A stretch of DNA of 25,751 nt from JAATGA01 sp047605605 (GCA_047605605.1 JASGFG010000060.1:1-25751), one strand, 5' to 3'; shown: positions 8,185-15,044, counted from the first letter of the stretch. The notes: a model not told the origin generated them from the sequence alone. Numbers and translations: made by a program.

Positions 8185-8202
8185 ATCCTACTAACATCCT
8201 AC
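8185..8202 (+). repeat. ATCCTAC direct repeat inside the left end of the island
   Basis: ATCCTAC occurs at 8185-8191 and again at 8196-8202, an 11-base period, about 40 bases inside the attL repeat. Short direct repeats spaced one helical turn beside a core site are the usual form of arm-type binding sites for tyrosine recombinases. The function is inferred from position only. Confidence 0.35.
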
Positions 8203-8279
8203 ACACTGATTTCTGGCGCCTCTCGGGCGCTGGATCGGGCAGGAAGCGATCACGCAAACGTGAATGCGCAAGTCATCGG

Positions 8280-9089
8280 CTAGCCTTTGACAAGCGTTGC
8301 GATGCGCGCTTCGGGCCAGTTGTAGGTAGCCTGACTGAAAGCACGGCGCTTTCTAGTCGGGTCAATCCGAAGGTCTTCAATCTTGTAGGGGCCTTCAAGC
8401 GTCAGTTCCCTGAACCTTTTCGACCAGCGATGAAAGCCCCCCGCATACTGTTCTTCACCTTCTTGCGAATACCACGACGTTTCGGGAACATAGGTCTGAT
8501 GACCGGCAAGTTTTCCAAGCCAAAATTCGTGACTTGCAGGGTCATACATCCACATTCCGTCGCTTCCATTGAAGCCATGAACCCATTTTTCGAAGGGTCG
8601 TGCGGCATATTCTTCAACGAACCAATCGCCTTTGTAGCGGCTGCGACCATCCTGCCAGACAGAAGGCCGAAGGAACGGTATCCAAATTTGAACGATACCC
8701 GCACGAGCATATGAAAACGACCGACGCTCGATTTCGTCAGGTCCAATTGAAGTGTGTTGAAGTTCGAAGGCTATTTGCAGGCCCTTCGGCGACCAAATCA
8801 TAACGTCAGCGCGACGGTCGCCCGGCATGGTGTTTACGATGAATTCAACTTCGGCCTTCAAGCCGCGTGATTTCGCAGCGTTTGCGACCAAGGTTTTCGC
8901 TTCCATGTGGTCACGGGTTTCGCCCTTGGCCCATGAACAAGTCGTTGGTGGCTTATGAGCGAAGTGATGAACGACCTTTCGGCCTTTCCTAAGAATGACA
9001 GTCCGCCGACACTGCGGGCAAACGTAATCCGGCCCTTTTTCGGCGGTGAGCGCGTCTATCCGTGTTCCTTCGACTTCGGCTACAAGCAT
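8280..9089 (-). CDS. CoiA-like (competence protein CoiA family) nuclease-domain protein
   Basis: A 269-residue protein read from ATG 9089. The N-terminal zinc-ribbon-like part has Cys24-x2-Cys27 (YVCPQC), then HHFAH (41-45), CSWAKGET and HMEAK (61-65). The central segment GDRRADVMIW...IAFELQHTSIGPDEIERRSFSYARAGIVQIWI carries Asp95 and Glu109-x-Gln111. These fit the PD-(D/E)XK-type nuclease core of the CoiA family. CoiA of Gram-positive bacteria acts in DNA uptake and recombination; in alphaproteobacteria the role of such proteins is not established. The gene is cargo of the tRNA-Asn island and is less G+C-rich than its neighbours (32 of 60 bases in the line at 8641). In-frame starts further upstream (9104, 9200) would run into the AT-rich divergent gene. 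No strong ribosome binding site is visible at any of them. Confidence 0.8.
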   Translation of the reverse strand: MLVAEVEGTRIDALTAEKGPDYVCPQCRRTVILRKGRKVVHHFAHKPPTTCSWAKGETRDHMEAKTLVANAAKSRGLKAEVEFIVNTMPGDRRADVMIWSPKGLQIAFELQHTSIGPDEIERRSFSYARAGIVQIWIPFLRPSVWQDGRSRYKGDWFVEEYAARPFEKWVHGFNGSDGMWMYDPASHEFWLGKLAGHQTYVPETSWYSQEGEEQYAGGFHRWSKRFRELTLEGPYKIEDLRIDPTRKRRAFSQATYNWPEARIATLVKG

Positions 9090-9114
9090 GTTCGAACACC
9101 ACATTAGGTTTATT

Positions 9115-9627
9115 ATGGAGGTGAATAGAGGTGAGTGCCGTGATAGCCCAATCTCTATTTCAAAGCAGAACGACACTACCGATTTGGATTTTAATATCAC
9201 AGGCTCCTCGGCTAAATACCTGGAGTTGGCCGAAGTGGCTCCTTACTCCGAACCATTTGGAAGAAATGCCCTAAATGAACGGTGGATTAGTGTATATGAC
9301 TTCGCAAAATGGATTTGGAAAAAGATCATTGAAAACAAAGAAGGTAAATATGGAGATACTTGCAAAAATACAATACTGCTTTTATACATAACAAGATGGG
9401 AATTCCTCATAAATCAAAGCATTTTACACTGCCTAATCTGGACACTTAAAAATAAAGGGTGTCGATTTTATTCGGTATATTTGATGCAATCTGGCGGGGA
9501 TGATCTGAATTTGATATATCGCCTGTATCCAAATGATCATCCGGCTGACCATCCAAGAAGATTTCGAGACAACAAATATAAAAACCTAAGGCCCGGAGAA
9601 AATAGTTGGTGTATTTCAGAGCCTTGA
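9115..9627 (+). CDS. Unrecognised AT-rich ORF, island cargo
   Basis: A 170-residue ORF that I do not recognise. It looks like a genuine globular protein: mixed hydrophobic strands and helices (TGSSAKYLELAEVAP, WISVYDFAKWIWKKIIE, NTILLLYITRWEFLINQSILHCLIWTLKNKG, RFYSVYLMQSG, NLIYRLYP) with no low-complexity runs. An acidic strand followed by YLELAE faintly recalls the second half of a PD-(D/E)XK nuclease core, but the Lys is missing. The composition is far below the neighbours (30% G+C over 9301-9420), a clear sign of foreign origin. ATG 9115 has a weak AGG six bases upstream. The frame is open to 9046, so the start is uncertain and the gene could be 5'-truncated. It faces away from the CoiA-like gene with only 25 bases between the starts. 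Confidence 0.5.
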   Translation: MEVNRGECRDSPISISKQNDTTDLDFNITGSSAKYLELAEVAPYSEPFGRNALNERWISVYDFAKWIWKKIIENKEGKYGDTCKNTILLLYITRWEFLINQSILHCLIWTLKNKGCRFYSVYLMQSGGDDLNLIYRLYPNDHPADHPRRFRDNKYKNLRPGENSWCISEP

Positions 9628-10129
9628 CGTAGGGGGGCGTTGACGTGACCGTGTGGGAAAACTCGCCCTCAGATTCTAGCTCCCCCTGTTAAGGTGGTCT
9701 CACAGCGCCCGCTATGGTGCGCGTTAAACAACCCGTAATTCGGAGGGAGGCTTACGCCCCCGTCCGTGGTATTCACCCCGAGAACACCTCAACCGCCAGC
9801 GTGACGTTCACCTATATGATCCCTTATATATGGTGGAGGCGGATTTTCACCCGCCCCCTTCCACAGTCAGAGTCGCCGCTTCAAGGTGCCGTCCTCGTAG
9901 ATCGGTGGCGCGTCAGGTCCGAAGTATGCTGCCGGGTAAGTTCGGTGTCTCAGATTTTTGCGGCAAAATCTGGCCTTGTCCGATGCCAAGGAGGCGGCTA
10001 TCGTAGGGGCACATTCCAACCACGTCAGGGTCACATACCTGACAACCGGGCTGGACCACGGGCCACACATGGTCTTGATATATAACGAATTTCCATAGGT
10101 CTAGCCGTTTTGGGTTTGGTCCCGGAGCG
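9628..10129. other. Right part of the island, no convincing gene
   Basis: About 500 bases without an ORF I can support. Short minus-strand frames (for example 10070-9867, ending IYEDGTLKRRL) look like protein fragments in more than one frame and may be decayed phage-type genes. Two structures are visible. GGCGG-ATTTTCAC-CCGCC at about 9838-9855 is a stem-loop. An 8-bp inverted repeat CAGATTTT (9951-9958) / AAAATCTG (9965-9972) has a TGCGGC loop. Neither has a T-tract that would make it a clear terminator. Confidence 0.4.
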
Positions 10130-10146
10130 CCTACCGCCGGAGCCAA
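10130..10146 (+). repeat. attR-like direct repeat
   Basis: The right copy of the 17-bp tRNA-Asn 3' end, identical to 8130-8146 and exactly 2000 bases from it. The sequence immediately before it is unrelated to the tRNA T-arm. It is therefore a recombination scar rather than a duplicated tRNA gene. Confidence 0.85.
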
Positions 10147-10166
10147 AAATCCCTAATATTACAATG

Positions 10167-10204
10167 CGATAGAGGCCGACTCTCAGGGCGGCCTCTATCG
10201 TTTT
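10167..10204 (+). terminator. Strong terminator, probably the original tRNA-Asn terminator
   Basis: A perfect 12-bp stem, CGATAGAGGCCG (10167-10178) with CGGCCTCTATCG (10189-10200), 10-base loop, followed by TTTT. It begins 21 bases after the right copy of the tRNA 3' end. Before the island inserted it would have lain directly behind tRNA-Asn, so it is best read as that gene's displaced terminator. Confidence 0.8.
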
Positions 10205-10211
10205 CGGCGGA

Positions 10212-10233
10212 TTTTGCAACGCTTTTGCAACGC
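10212..10233 (+). repeat. Tandem repeat TTTTGCAACGC x2
   Basis: Two perfect adjacent copies of an 11-base unit (10212-10222, 10223-10233), about 65 bases outside the right island boundary. Eleven-base spacing beside a recombination site suggests protein-binding sites, possibly arm sites of an integrase from another or earlier element. This is inference from position. Confidence 0.5.
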
Positions 10234-10444
10234 GGACGGCGCGTCGTTCAAACACGGGGACCTTTCGCCCCCGATGAACTGCAGCCGCCTCCGTGGCAGC
10301 TCAGGAAGAAGCCTCCGCCTCGCGTATAGGGGCGACGGTCATTGGCGCCGAACCTCGGTGGGAAAAGATCCCATCACCCGCCGGAATTGTGGCCGTCACA
10401 ACTTTGCATTGGCCGCGGCGCGGAGGGGCGGCTAGGCAGGGGCC

Positions 10445-11389
10445 ATGACGCAGACGATCTCCGACTCAAGTCCCGCCGGGGCGGCCATGTCGCAGGGCGA
10501 TTCCCCGCGCGGCCTCGCCTTCGCCGTTTCCGCCTATCTGATGTGGGGCTTTCTGCCGCTTTACATGAAGGCGCTGGCCCATGTTCCCGTGCTGGAGGTG
10601 CTGGCGCATCGCGTGATCTGGTCGGTGCCCGTCGCGGGCGCGATCCTGATCTGGCTGGGTCGCACAACCGACCTGATCGGCGCGCTGAAGACCCCGAGGA
10701 TGCTGGGAATGGCGGCGACGACGGCGGCGCTGATCTCGGTCAACTGGGGGATCTATGTCTGGGCCATCGGCTCGGGCCACGCGCTGGAGGCGGCGCTCGG
10801 CTATTACATCAACCCGCTGTTCAGCGTGCTGCTGGGCGCGGTCCTGCTGGGCGAACGGCTGGACGGGATGCAGAAGGCCGCGATCGCCCTTGCCGCGCTG
10901 GCCGTCGTCGTCCTGACGGTCGAGGCAGGGCGGGTGCCCCTGGTCGCCATCAGCCTGACGCTGACCTGGGGCTTCTACGCCTATTTCAAGCGCAAGCTGC
11001 CCATCGGCCCGAACCAGGGCTTCATGCTGGAGGTGCTGCTGCTGCTGCCGCCCGCGCTGATCTATGCGATCTGGCTTCAGGTGACGGGGCAAGGCCATTT
11101 CCTGCATGGCGTGCCCTTCGACACCTGGATGCTGCTGGCGGCGGGGATCGTCACGGCGGTGCCGCTGATGGTCTATGCCAACGGGGCCAAGCTATTGCGG
11201 CTGTCCACCATCGGCATCCTGCAATACATCGCGCCGACGATGATTTTTCTGACTGCGGTCTTCCTGTTCGGCGAGCCGTTCGACCGGGCGCGGATGATAG
11301 CGTTTCCGATGATCTGGGCTTCAGTCGTGATCTATTGCCTTGCCATGCTGCGCCAGTCGCGGGCGCGGCGGATCACAGCGGAAAGGTGA
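10445..11389 (+). CDS. rarD: EamA-family permease, RarD type
   Basis: A 314-residue integral membrane protein with about ten predicted helices. RarD signatures are present: AFAVSAYLMWGFLPLYMKAL, EVLAHRVIWSVP, ISVNWGIYVWAI with EAALGYYINPLFSVLLGAVLLGERL, LTLTWGFYAYFKRKLPI and LGxLQYIAPT-like IGILQYIAPTMIFLTAVFLFGEPF. RarD proteins belong to the drug/metabolite transporter superfamily. Their substrates are poorly defined; the name comes from a chloramphenicol-sensitivity association. ATG 10445 follows GCAGGGG and gives a 30-residue cytoplasmic N-tail. An internal ATG at 10487 is also possible. The 3' end overlaps the end of the convergent TetR gene by 17 bases. This is the first chromosomal gene to the right of the island. 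Confidence 0.88.
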   Translation: MTQTISDSSPAGAAMSQGDSPRGLAFAVSAYLMWGFLPLYMKALAHVPVLEVLAHRVIWSVPVAGAILIWLGRTTDLIGALKTPRMLGMAATTAALISVNWGIYVWAIGSGHALEAALGYYINPLFSVLLGAVLLGERLDGMQKAAIALAALAVVVLTVEAGRVPLVAISLTLTWGFYAYFKRKLPIGPNQGFMLEVLLLLPPALIYAIWLQVTGQGHFLHGVPFDTWMLLAAGIVTAVPLMVYANGAKLLRLSTIGILQYIAPTMIFLTAVFLFGEPFDRARMIAFPMIWASVVIYCLAMLRQSRARRITAER

Positions 11390-11951
11390 TGTCGGGCCAG
11401 AGCCGCCCCATCAGATCCCCCAGGCGCACCAGAACCACGTCGCGCAGCGGCGTGTCGCGCGTGACCAGCCATTGCAGCACCGCGCCCGCCATCAGCCCGT
11501 GAATGGCCAGCGACAGACCCATCGGGTCGCGCGTGCCTTCGGGCAGGCGCTCGGCAATCGCCTGCTGCACCATCCGGTGCCGCTCGGCGCCCGAGGCGGC
11601 CAGATGCGGGTCGCTCGCCTCGACTGCGGCAAGGGCGATGCGCGCGTCGAACTGCGCGCCCTGCCCCGGCCCCATGGACCGCACGGCGGCCTTCAGGAAC
11701 GACCAGAGCGGCGCGATTCCCCGCCCCCCCGGCAGACTGGCCAACCAGTCGCGGGTCTGCTCCACCTCGCGCGTGGCGATGGCCTGCATCAGCGATTCGC
11801 GGTTGCCGAACCGCTGGATCAGCGCCGGGCGCGACATGCCCACCTCGGTCGCGGCGTCGGACAGGGTAAAGCCCCCCGGCCCCTGCCGCAGCAGAACCGT
11901 CTGCGCGGCCGAAAGAATGTCGTCGTCGCTGTGGGTTCTGGGGCGCGCCAT
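11373..11951 (-). CDS. TetR/AcrR family transcriptional regulator
   Basis: A 192-residue repressor with an N-terminal helix-turn-helix (DDILSAAQTVLLRQGPGGFTLSDAATEVGMSRPALIQRFGNRESLMQAI, residues about 10-58) and a helical ligand-binding domain. ATG 11951 is preceded by AGGAAGGA; an upstream in-frame ATG at 12002 lacks such a site and is outside the family's usual length. It lies 55 bases downstream of the flavin monooxygenase gene on the same strand. They may therefore form one unit in which the repressor answers the substrate or product of the enzyme. The effector is unknown. Its stop lies inside the end of rarD. Confidence 0.9.
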   Translation of the reverse strand: MARPRTHSDDDILSAAQTVLLRQGPGGFTLSDAATEVGMSRPALIQRFGNRESLMQAIATREVEQTRDWLASLPGGRGIAPLWSFLKAAVRSMGPGQGAQFDARIALAAVEASDPHLAASGAERHRMVQQAIAERLPEGTRDPMGLSLAIHGLMAGAVLQWLVTRDTPLRDVVLVRLGDLMGRLWPDITFPL

Positions 11952-12006
11952 GGTTATATTCCTTCCTGTCGGTAAGTTAGGGCGCGTGCCCTTCGGGGGC
12001 AAGACC

Positions 12007-13194
12007 TCAGGTCGTCACGTCATGCCCGTATAGCCAGTCGAACCGCGACAGCGCCAGACCCGGCGCCACGGCTCCGCCGAGGCGCAGGCCCAGATGGGCA
12101 AGCCCGCGCATCGGTCCCGACAGGTGATAGTTGCGCGCATTGCCATTCGCCGCCGCGACGATTCGGGCACAGCGCGGCGCGCGGGCGGCCTGCCATGCCG
12201 GCAGGGCCTGCGCCGGATCGGCACGGTCCAGCGCCTCGGCCAGGGTCCAGGCATCCTCCAGCGCCATGCAGGCGCCCTGGGCCAGAAAGGGCAGCGTGGG
12301 ATGCGCGGCATCGCCCAGGATCGCCACCGCCCCGCCCGGCAGGATCGCGTGCCAGTTCCGCGCCACCTCGTGCCGGAAAAGGCCCCACAGCCAAACCTCG
12401 TCGACCTGGTCCAGCCAGCCCCGCACGCGGGGGGAAAAAGCCTCGAACGCGATGCGCAGGTCCAGCGGATCGTCCTTCAGCGACCAGCCTTCGTCCACCC
12501 AACGCCGCCGTTCCTCGACAGCGACGATGTTGCGCACCTGCCCGCCCCGCAGCGGATAGCTGACCAGATGGCGCCCCTCGCCCATATGCACCTCCGCGAC
12601 GGGCGGCGCATCGGGCTCGGCCGGGATCACCGCCCGCCAGGCCGTATGGTGAGTAAAGAACGGCGCGACCATGCCGTTCAGCGCAGCCCGCACCGCAGAA
12701 TGCAGGCCATCCGCCCCGATCAGAAGGCCGGGCTGCGCCTCGGCCCCCTGGGCGGTCACGATGCGCGGGCGGGGGCCGGACAGGTCCACCGTCTCGATGC
12801 GCTGGAGAAGGCGGATCTGCGCCCCCGCCGACCGCGCGCCTTCGGCCAGAAGGTCGATCAGATCGGCGCGGTGAAAGAACCGGTAGGGCTGGCCGGGCCG
12901 CAGCCGCGCAAGATCCAGCCGCAGCACGCGCGACCCGTCGCGCCCATCCCGCAGTTCAACCGCCTGCGCCCGCAGCCCCGCCGCCTCGGCCTGCGGTCCC
13001 AGCCCGAGCGCCGTCAGCACCGCGGCACCGTTGGGGCTGATCTGAAGGCCGGCACCGACCTCGCGGATGGCGTCGGCCTGTTCCAGAACCGTCACCGCCG
13101 CGCCCCGCAGCGCCAGCGCACGGGCCAGCGCCAGCCCGGCGACACCCGCACCCAGGATCGTGACCTCTTGCCCGTTCAGGCGGCCGTTCGGCAT
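12007..13194 (-). CDS. FAD-dependent monooxygenase (class A, salicylate-hydroxylase-like)
   Basis: A 395-residue single-component flavoprotein hydroxylase. The Rossmann motif GAGVAG lies at 15-20 with Glu38 ending strand 2. The DG motif GADGLHSAVR is at 160-169 and the GD motif ILGDAAHPTLPFLAQGACMALEDA is at 292-315. REVGAGLQISPNGAAVLTALGLG is typical of the salicylate hydroxylase / 3-hydroxybenzoate 6-hydroxylase / FAD-dependent urate hydroxylase group. The enzyme would use NAD(P)H and O2 to hydroxylate an aromatic acid or similar compound. The exact substrate cannot be set from sequence, and no ring-cleavage genes are nearby. GAGGTGA stands five bases upstream of the ATG. The TetR gene follows. 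Confidence 0.88.
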   Translation of the reverse strand: MPNGRLNGQEVTILGAGVAGLALARALALRGAAVTVLEQADAIREVGAGLQISPNGAAVLTALGLGPQAEAAGLRAQAVELRDGRDGSRVLRLDLARLRPGQPYRFFHRADLIDLLAEGARSAGAQIRLLQRIETVDLSGPRPRIVTAQGAEAQPGLLIGADGLHSAVRAALNGMVAPFFTHHTAWRAVIPAEPDAPPVAEVHMGEGRHLVSYPLRGGQVRNIVAVEERRRWVDEGWSLKDDPLDLRIAFEAFSPRVRGWLDQVDEVWLWGLFRHEVARNWHAILPGGAVAILGDAAHPTLPFLAQGACMALEDAWTLAEALDRADPAQALPAWQAARAPRCARIVAAANGNARNYHLSGPMRGLAHLGLRLGGAVAPGLALSRFDWLYGHDVTT

Positions 13195-13238
13195 GGTTCA
13201 CCTCGCGCATGTGCGAAAGCCGGGGATGACCTCGGCTT

Positions 13239-13267
13239 ACCCTTGCGCCCCGGTCCGCCGCAAGGGT
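13239..13267 (-). terminator. Stem-loop downstream of dksA
   Basis: ACCCTTGCG (13239-13247) and CGCAAGGGT (13259-13267) form a perfect 9-bp stem about 40 bases after the dksA stop on the minus strand. No T-tract follows, so it may terminate weakly or protect the mRNA end. Confidence 0.4.
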
Positions 13268-13305
13268 GGCGGGGCGCGGCCGCTCGTCGCGGCGCGATGC
13301 GGGGA

Positions 13306-13779
13306 TCAGTCGTCCCGGTGGACTTTTTCGCGCCGCTCGTGACGTTCCTGCGCCTCGAGCGTCATGGTGGCGATCGGGCGAGCGTCCAGGCGTTTCAGGC
13401 TGATCGGCTCGCCCGTCATCTCGCAATAGCCGTATTCGCCCTCGTCGATGCGCCGCAGCGCGGCGTCGATCTTGGCCACCAGTTTGCGCTGACGGTCGCG
13501 GGTCCGCAGTTCCAGCGCGCGGTCGGTTTCCTCGCTGGCGCGGTCGGCGATGTCGGGAACGTTGCGGGCGCTGTCCTGAAGGTTGTCGATGGTCTCGGCG
13601 CTCTGGTCCAGCAGTTCCTGTTTCCAGACGATCAGCTTGCGGCGGAAATATTCAAGCTGTCGGTCGTTCATGAAGGGCTCGTCCTCGGCGGGGCGATAGT
13701 CTTCGGGCAGAAACAGCTCTGGCTTCATCGACGCTCTCTCACTGGTGCCGGAAAGCCCCGACAGGTGTGCTTCTGTCAT
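13306..13779 (-). CDS. dksA: RNA polymerase-binding transcription factor DksA (single-cysteine type)
   Basis: DksA binds the RNA polymerase secondary channel and, with ppGpp, retunes rRNA and biosynthetic promoters. The coiled-coil tip residues needed for function are present (DIADRASEE, Asp76, Asp79, Ala81 in the long form). The C-terminal globular domain reads EYGYCEMTGEPISLKRLDARPIATMTLEAQERHERREK. Only one of the four zinc-binding cysteines of E. coli DksA remains (Cys119), as in zinc-independent DksA variants. The start is uncertain. ATG 13779 has an excellent AGGAGG six bases upstream and gives 157 residues. An internal ATG at 13728 (MKPELFLPEDYRP) gives the 140-residue length typical of relatives but has only GAGAG upstream. 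Confidence 0.93.
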   Translation of the reverse strand: MTEAHLSGLSGTSERASMKPELFLPEDYRPAEDEPFMNDRQLEYFRRKLIVWKQELLDQSAETIDNLQDSARNVPDIADRASEETDRALELRTRDRQRKLVAKIDAALRRIDEGEYGYCEMTGEPISLKRLDARPIATMTLEAQERHERREKVHRDD

Positions 13780-13912
13780 GAAGGCCCTCCTGAATGGGCG
13801 ACCCCTTAATCCCTTTGTGCGCCAATGTCACTAGCGGTTGCGACATTTTCGCGGCGCAGGTAGGGTCGGCCCGCCATATTGTGCCTGCGCGTAACAGGAT
13901 GTTGACACAGCG

Positions 13913-14752
13913 ATGAAATTTGCCTCGACCGAAGCCTATCTTGCGCCCCCCGACCTGACGCTGGCGGTCAATGCGGCCGTCACGCTGGAACGCCCGCTGC
14001 TGGTCAAGGGCGAACCGGGGACGGGCAAGACCGAACTGGCGCGGCAGGTGGCGGCCAGCCTGGGCCTGCCGCTGATCGAATGGAACGTGAAGTCCACGAC
14101 CCGCGCCCAGCAGGGGCTTTACGAATACGATGCCGTCAGCCGCCTGCGCGACAGCCAGCTGGGCGATGCGCGCGTGCATGACGTGCAGAACTACATCCGC
14201 AAGGGCAAGCTGTGGCAGGCGTTCGAGGCGCCCGCCAGGGTCGTGCTGCTGATCGACGAGATCGACAAGGCGGACATCGAGTTTCCGAACGACCTGTTGC
14301 AGGAACTCGACCGGATGGAGTTCCATGTCTACGAGACCGGCCAGACCGTGCAGGCGCAGCGTCGCCCGGTGGTGATCATCACCTCGAACAACGAAAAGGA
14401 ACTGCCCGACGCCTTTCTGCGGCGGTGTTTCTTTCACTACATCCGCTTTCCCGATGCCGAGACGCTGGCCGCCATCGTGCGGATGCACTTTCCCGGCTTG
14501 AAAGAGGCGCTGCTGGCCGAGGCGCTGGCGCAGTTCTTTGCCCTGCGCGAGACGCCGGGGCTGAAGAAGAAGCCGTCCACCAGCGAGATGCTGGACTGGC
14601 TGAAGCTGCTGCTGGCCGAGGATCTGACCGCCGAAGACCTGAAGCGCGGGCCGAAGGATCTGTTGCCCCGTCTGCATGGGGCGCTGTTGAAGAACGAGCA
14701 GGACGTGCATCTGTTCGAGCGGCTGGCCTTCATGGCGCGCTCGGGGCGATAG
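13913..14752 (+). CDS. MoxR-family AAA+ ATPase
   Basis: A 279-residue ATPase with Walker A GEPGTGKT (33-40), Walker B VVLLIDEIDKAD (110-121), sensor 1 TSNNEKELPDAFLRRC, and the compact C-terminal lid (STSEMLDWLKLLLAEDL). MoxR proteins act as chaperones that mature or assemble other proteins, normally with a VWA-domain partner. The CoxE-like VWA gene lies 2.3 kb downstream on the same strand. The closest named relatives (CoxD-type) serve CO-dehydrogenase maturation, but no such enzyme is in the window. Only a distant AGGA precedes the ATG at 13913. A 112-to-160-bp divergent gap separates it from dksA. Confidence 0.92.
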   Translation: MKFASTEAYLAPPDLTLAVNAAVTLERPLLVKGEPGTGKTELARQVAASLGLPLIEWNVKSTTRAQQGLYEYDAVSRLRDSQLGDARVHDVQNYIRKGKLWQAFEAPARVVLLIDEIDKADIEFPNDLLQELDRMEFHVYETGQTVQAQRRPVVIITSNNEKELPDAFLRRCFFHYIRFPDAETLAAIVRMHFPGLKEALLAEALAQFFALRETPGLKKKPSTSEMLDWLKLLLAEDLTAEDLKRGPKDLLPRLHGALLKNEQDVHLFERLAFMARSGR

Positions 14753-14771
14753 GGAAAGCCTGTCGCCCCAT

Positions 14772-14841
14772 GGCCGGCCCCGGAGGGGTTTTGCACGCCT
14801 CCAGACCACCCCGCAGGGTATTTTCGCCAAGATGAAGGGGG
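14772..14841 (+). repeat. Intergenic repeat copy R2
   Basis: A 70-base segment just after the MoxR gene that matches the reverse complement of 23101-23170 at 65 of 70 positions by hand alignment. It contains GGAGGGGTTTTGCA, GACCACCCCGCAGGGTATT and GCCAAGATGAAGGGGG. The internal stem is imperfect in this copy (GCACGCCTCC instead of GCACCCCTCC). Confidence 0.85.
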
Positions 14842-15044
14842 AGCAGCGCCCGTTCGCGGGGCTGTGGAAAGAGCTGTGGACGACTCCCGAATCGGGCGGA
14901 GTCGCCATGAGTTAGCCTTGATTTCGCCACAAATGCCTCATACGGCGATCAATTCATGAAATAATTTGAAACATTTCGCGATCATGCTCACGCAAGCGTT
15001 AGCGATTGCCTGCCCTCCCTGTGCCAGCTTTAGACTCGCCAAAA

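Larger units (their letters stand above)
8130..10146. mobile_element. Small genomic island in the 3' end of tRNA-Asn, integrase-less
   Basis: A 17-bp direct repeat, CCTACCGCCGGAGCCAA, occurs at 8130-8146 (3' end of tRNA-Asn) and at 10130-10146, exactly 2000 bases apart. This is the arrangement left by tyrosine-recombinase integration at a tRNA 3' end: attL restores the tRNA and attR keeps the duplicated end. Between them lie a CoiA-like gene, an AT-rich unrecognised gene and about 500 bp without a clear gene. Base composition differs from the G+C-rich flanks throughout much of the interval. I counted 36 G+C in the 120 bases at 9301-9420. No integrase or excisionase is present, so the element is a remnant or depends on a recombinase supplied elsewhere. 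Confidence 0.85.

Noticed and set aside
9867..10070. Minus-strand frame ending IYEDGTLKRRL, possibly a phage-gene remnant
   Set aside because: The fragment is short, its neighbouring frames look equally protein-like, and I cannot tie it to any family. It is mentioned only within the gene-free region.
9714..10085. Plus-strand frame of 123 codons in the right part of the island
   Set aside because: Arg/Ser/Pro-rich translation with no domain and no ribosome binding site. It overlaps equally unconvincing frames on the other strand.
10120..10145. A second tRNA gene suggested by the CTACCGCCGGAGCCA end
   Set aside because: Only the 3' end is present. There is no D-arm, anticodon arm or T-loop upstream, so it is a recombination scar.
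12094..13809. A 571-codon plus-strand frame
   Set aside because: Antisense to the flavin monooxygenase and dksA genes, with Arg/Pro/Gln-rich shadow composition and no domain.
13901..13907. TTGACAC just before the MoxR start codon as a -35 box
   Set aside because: It lies directly before the ATG, so a promoter there would start transcription inside the gene.
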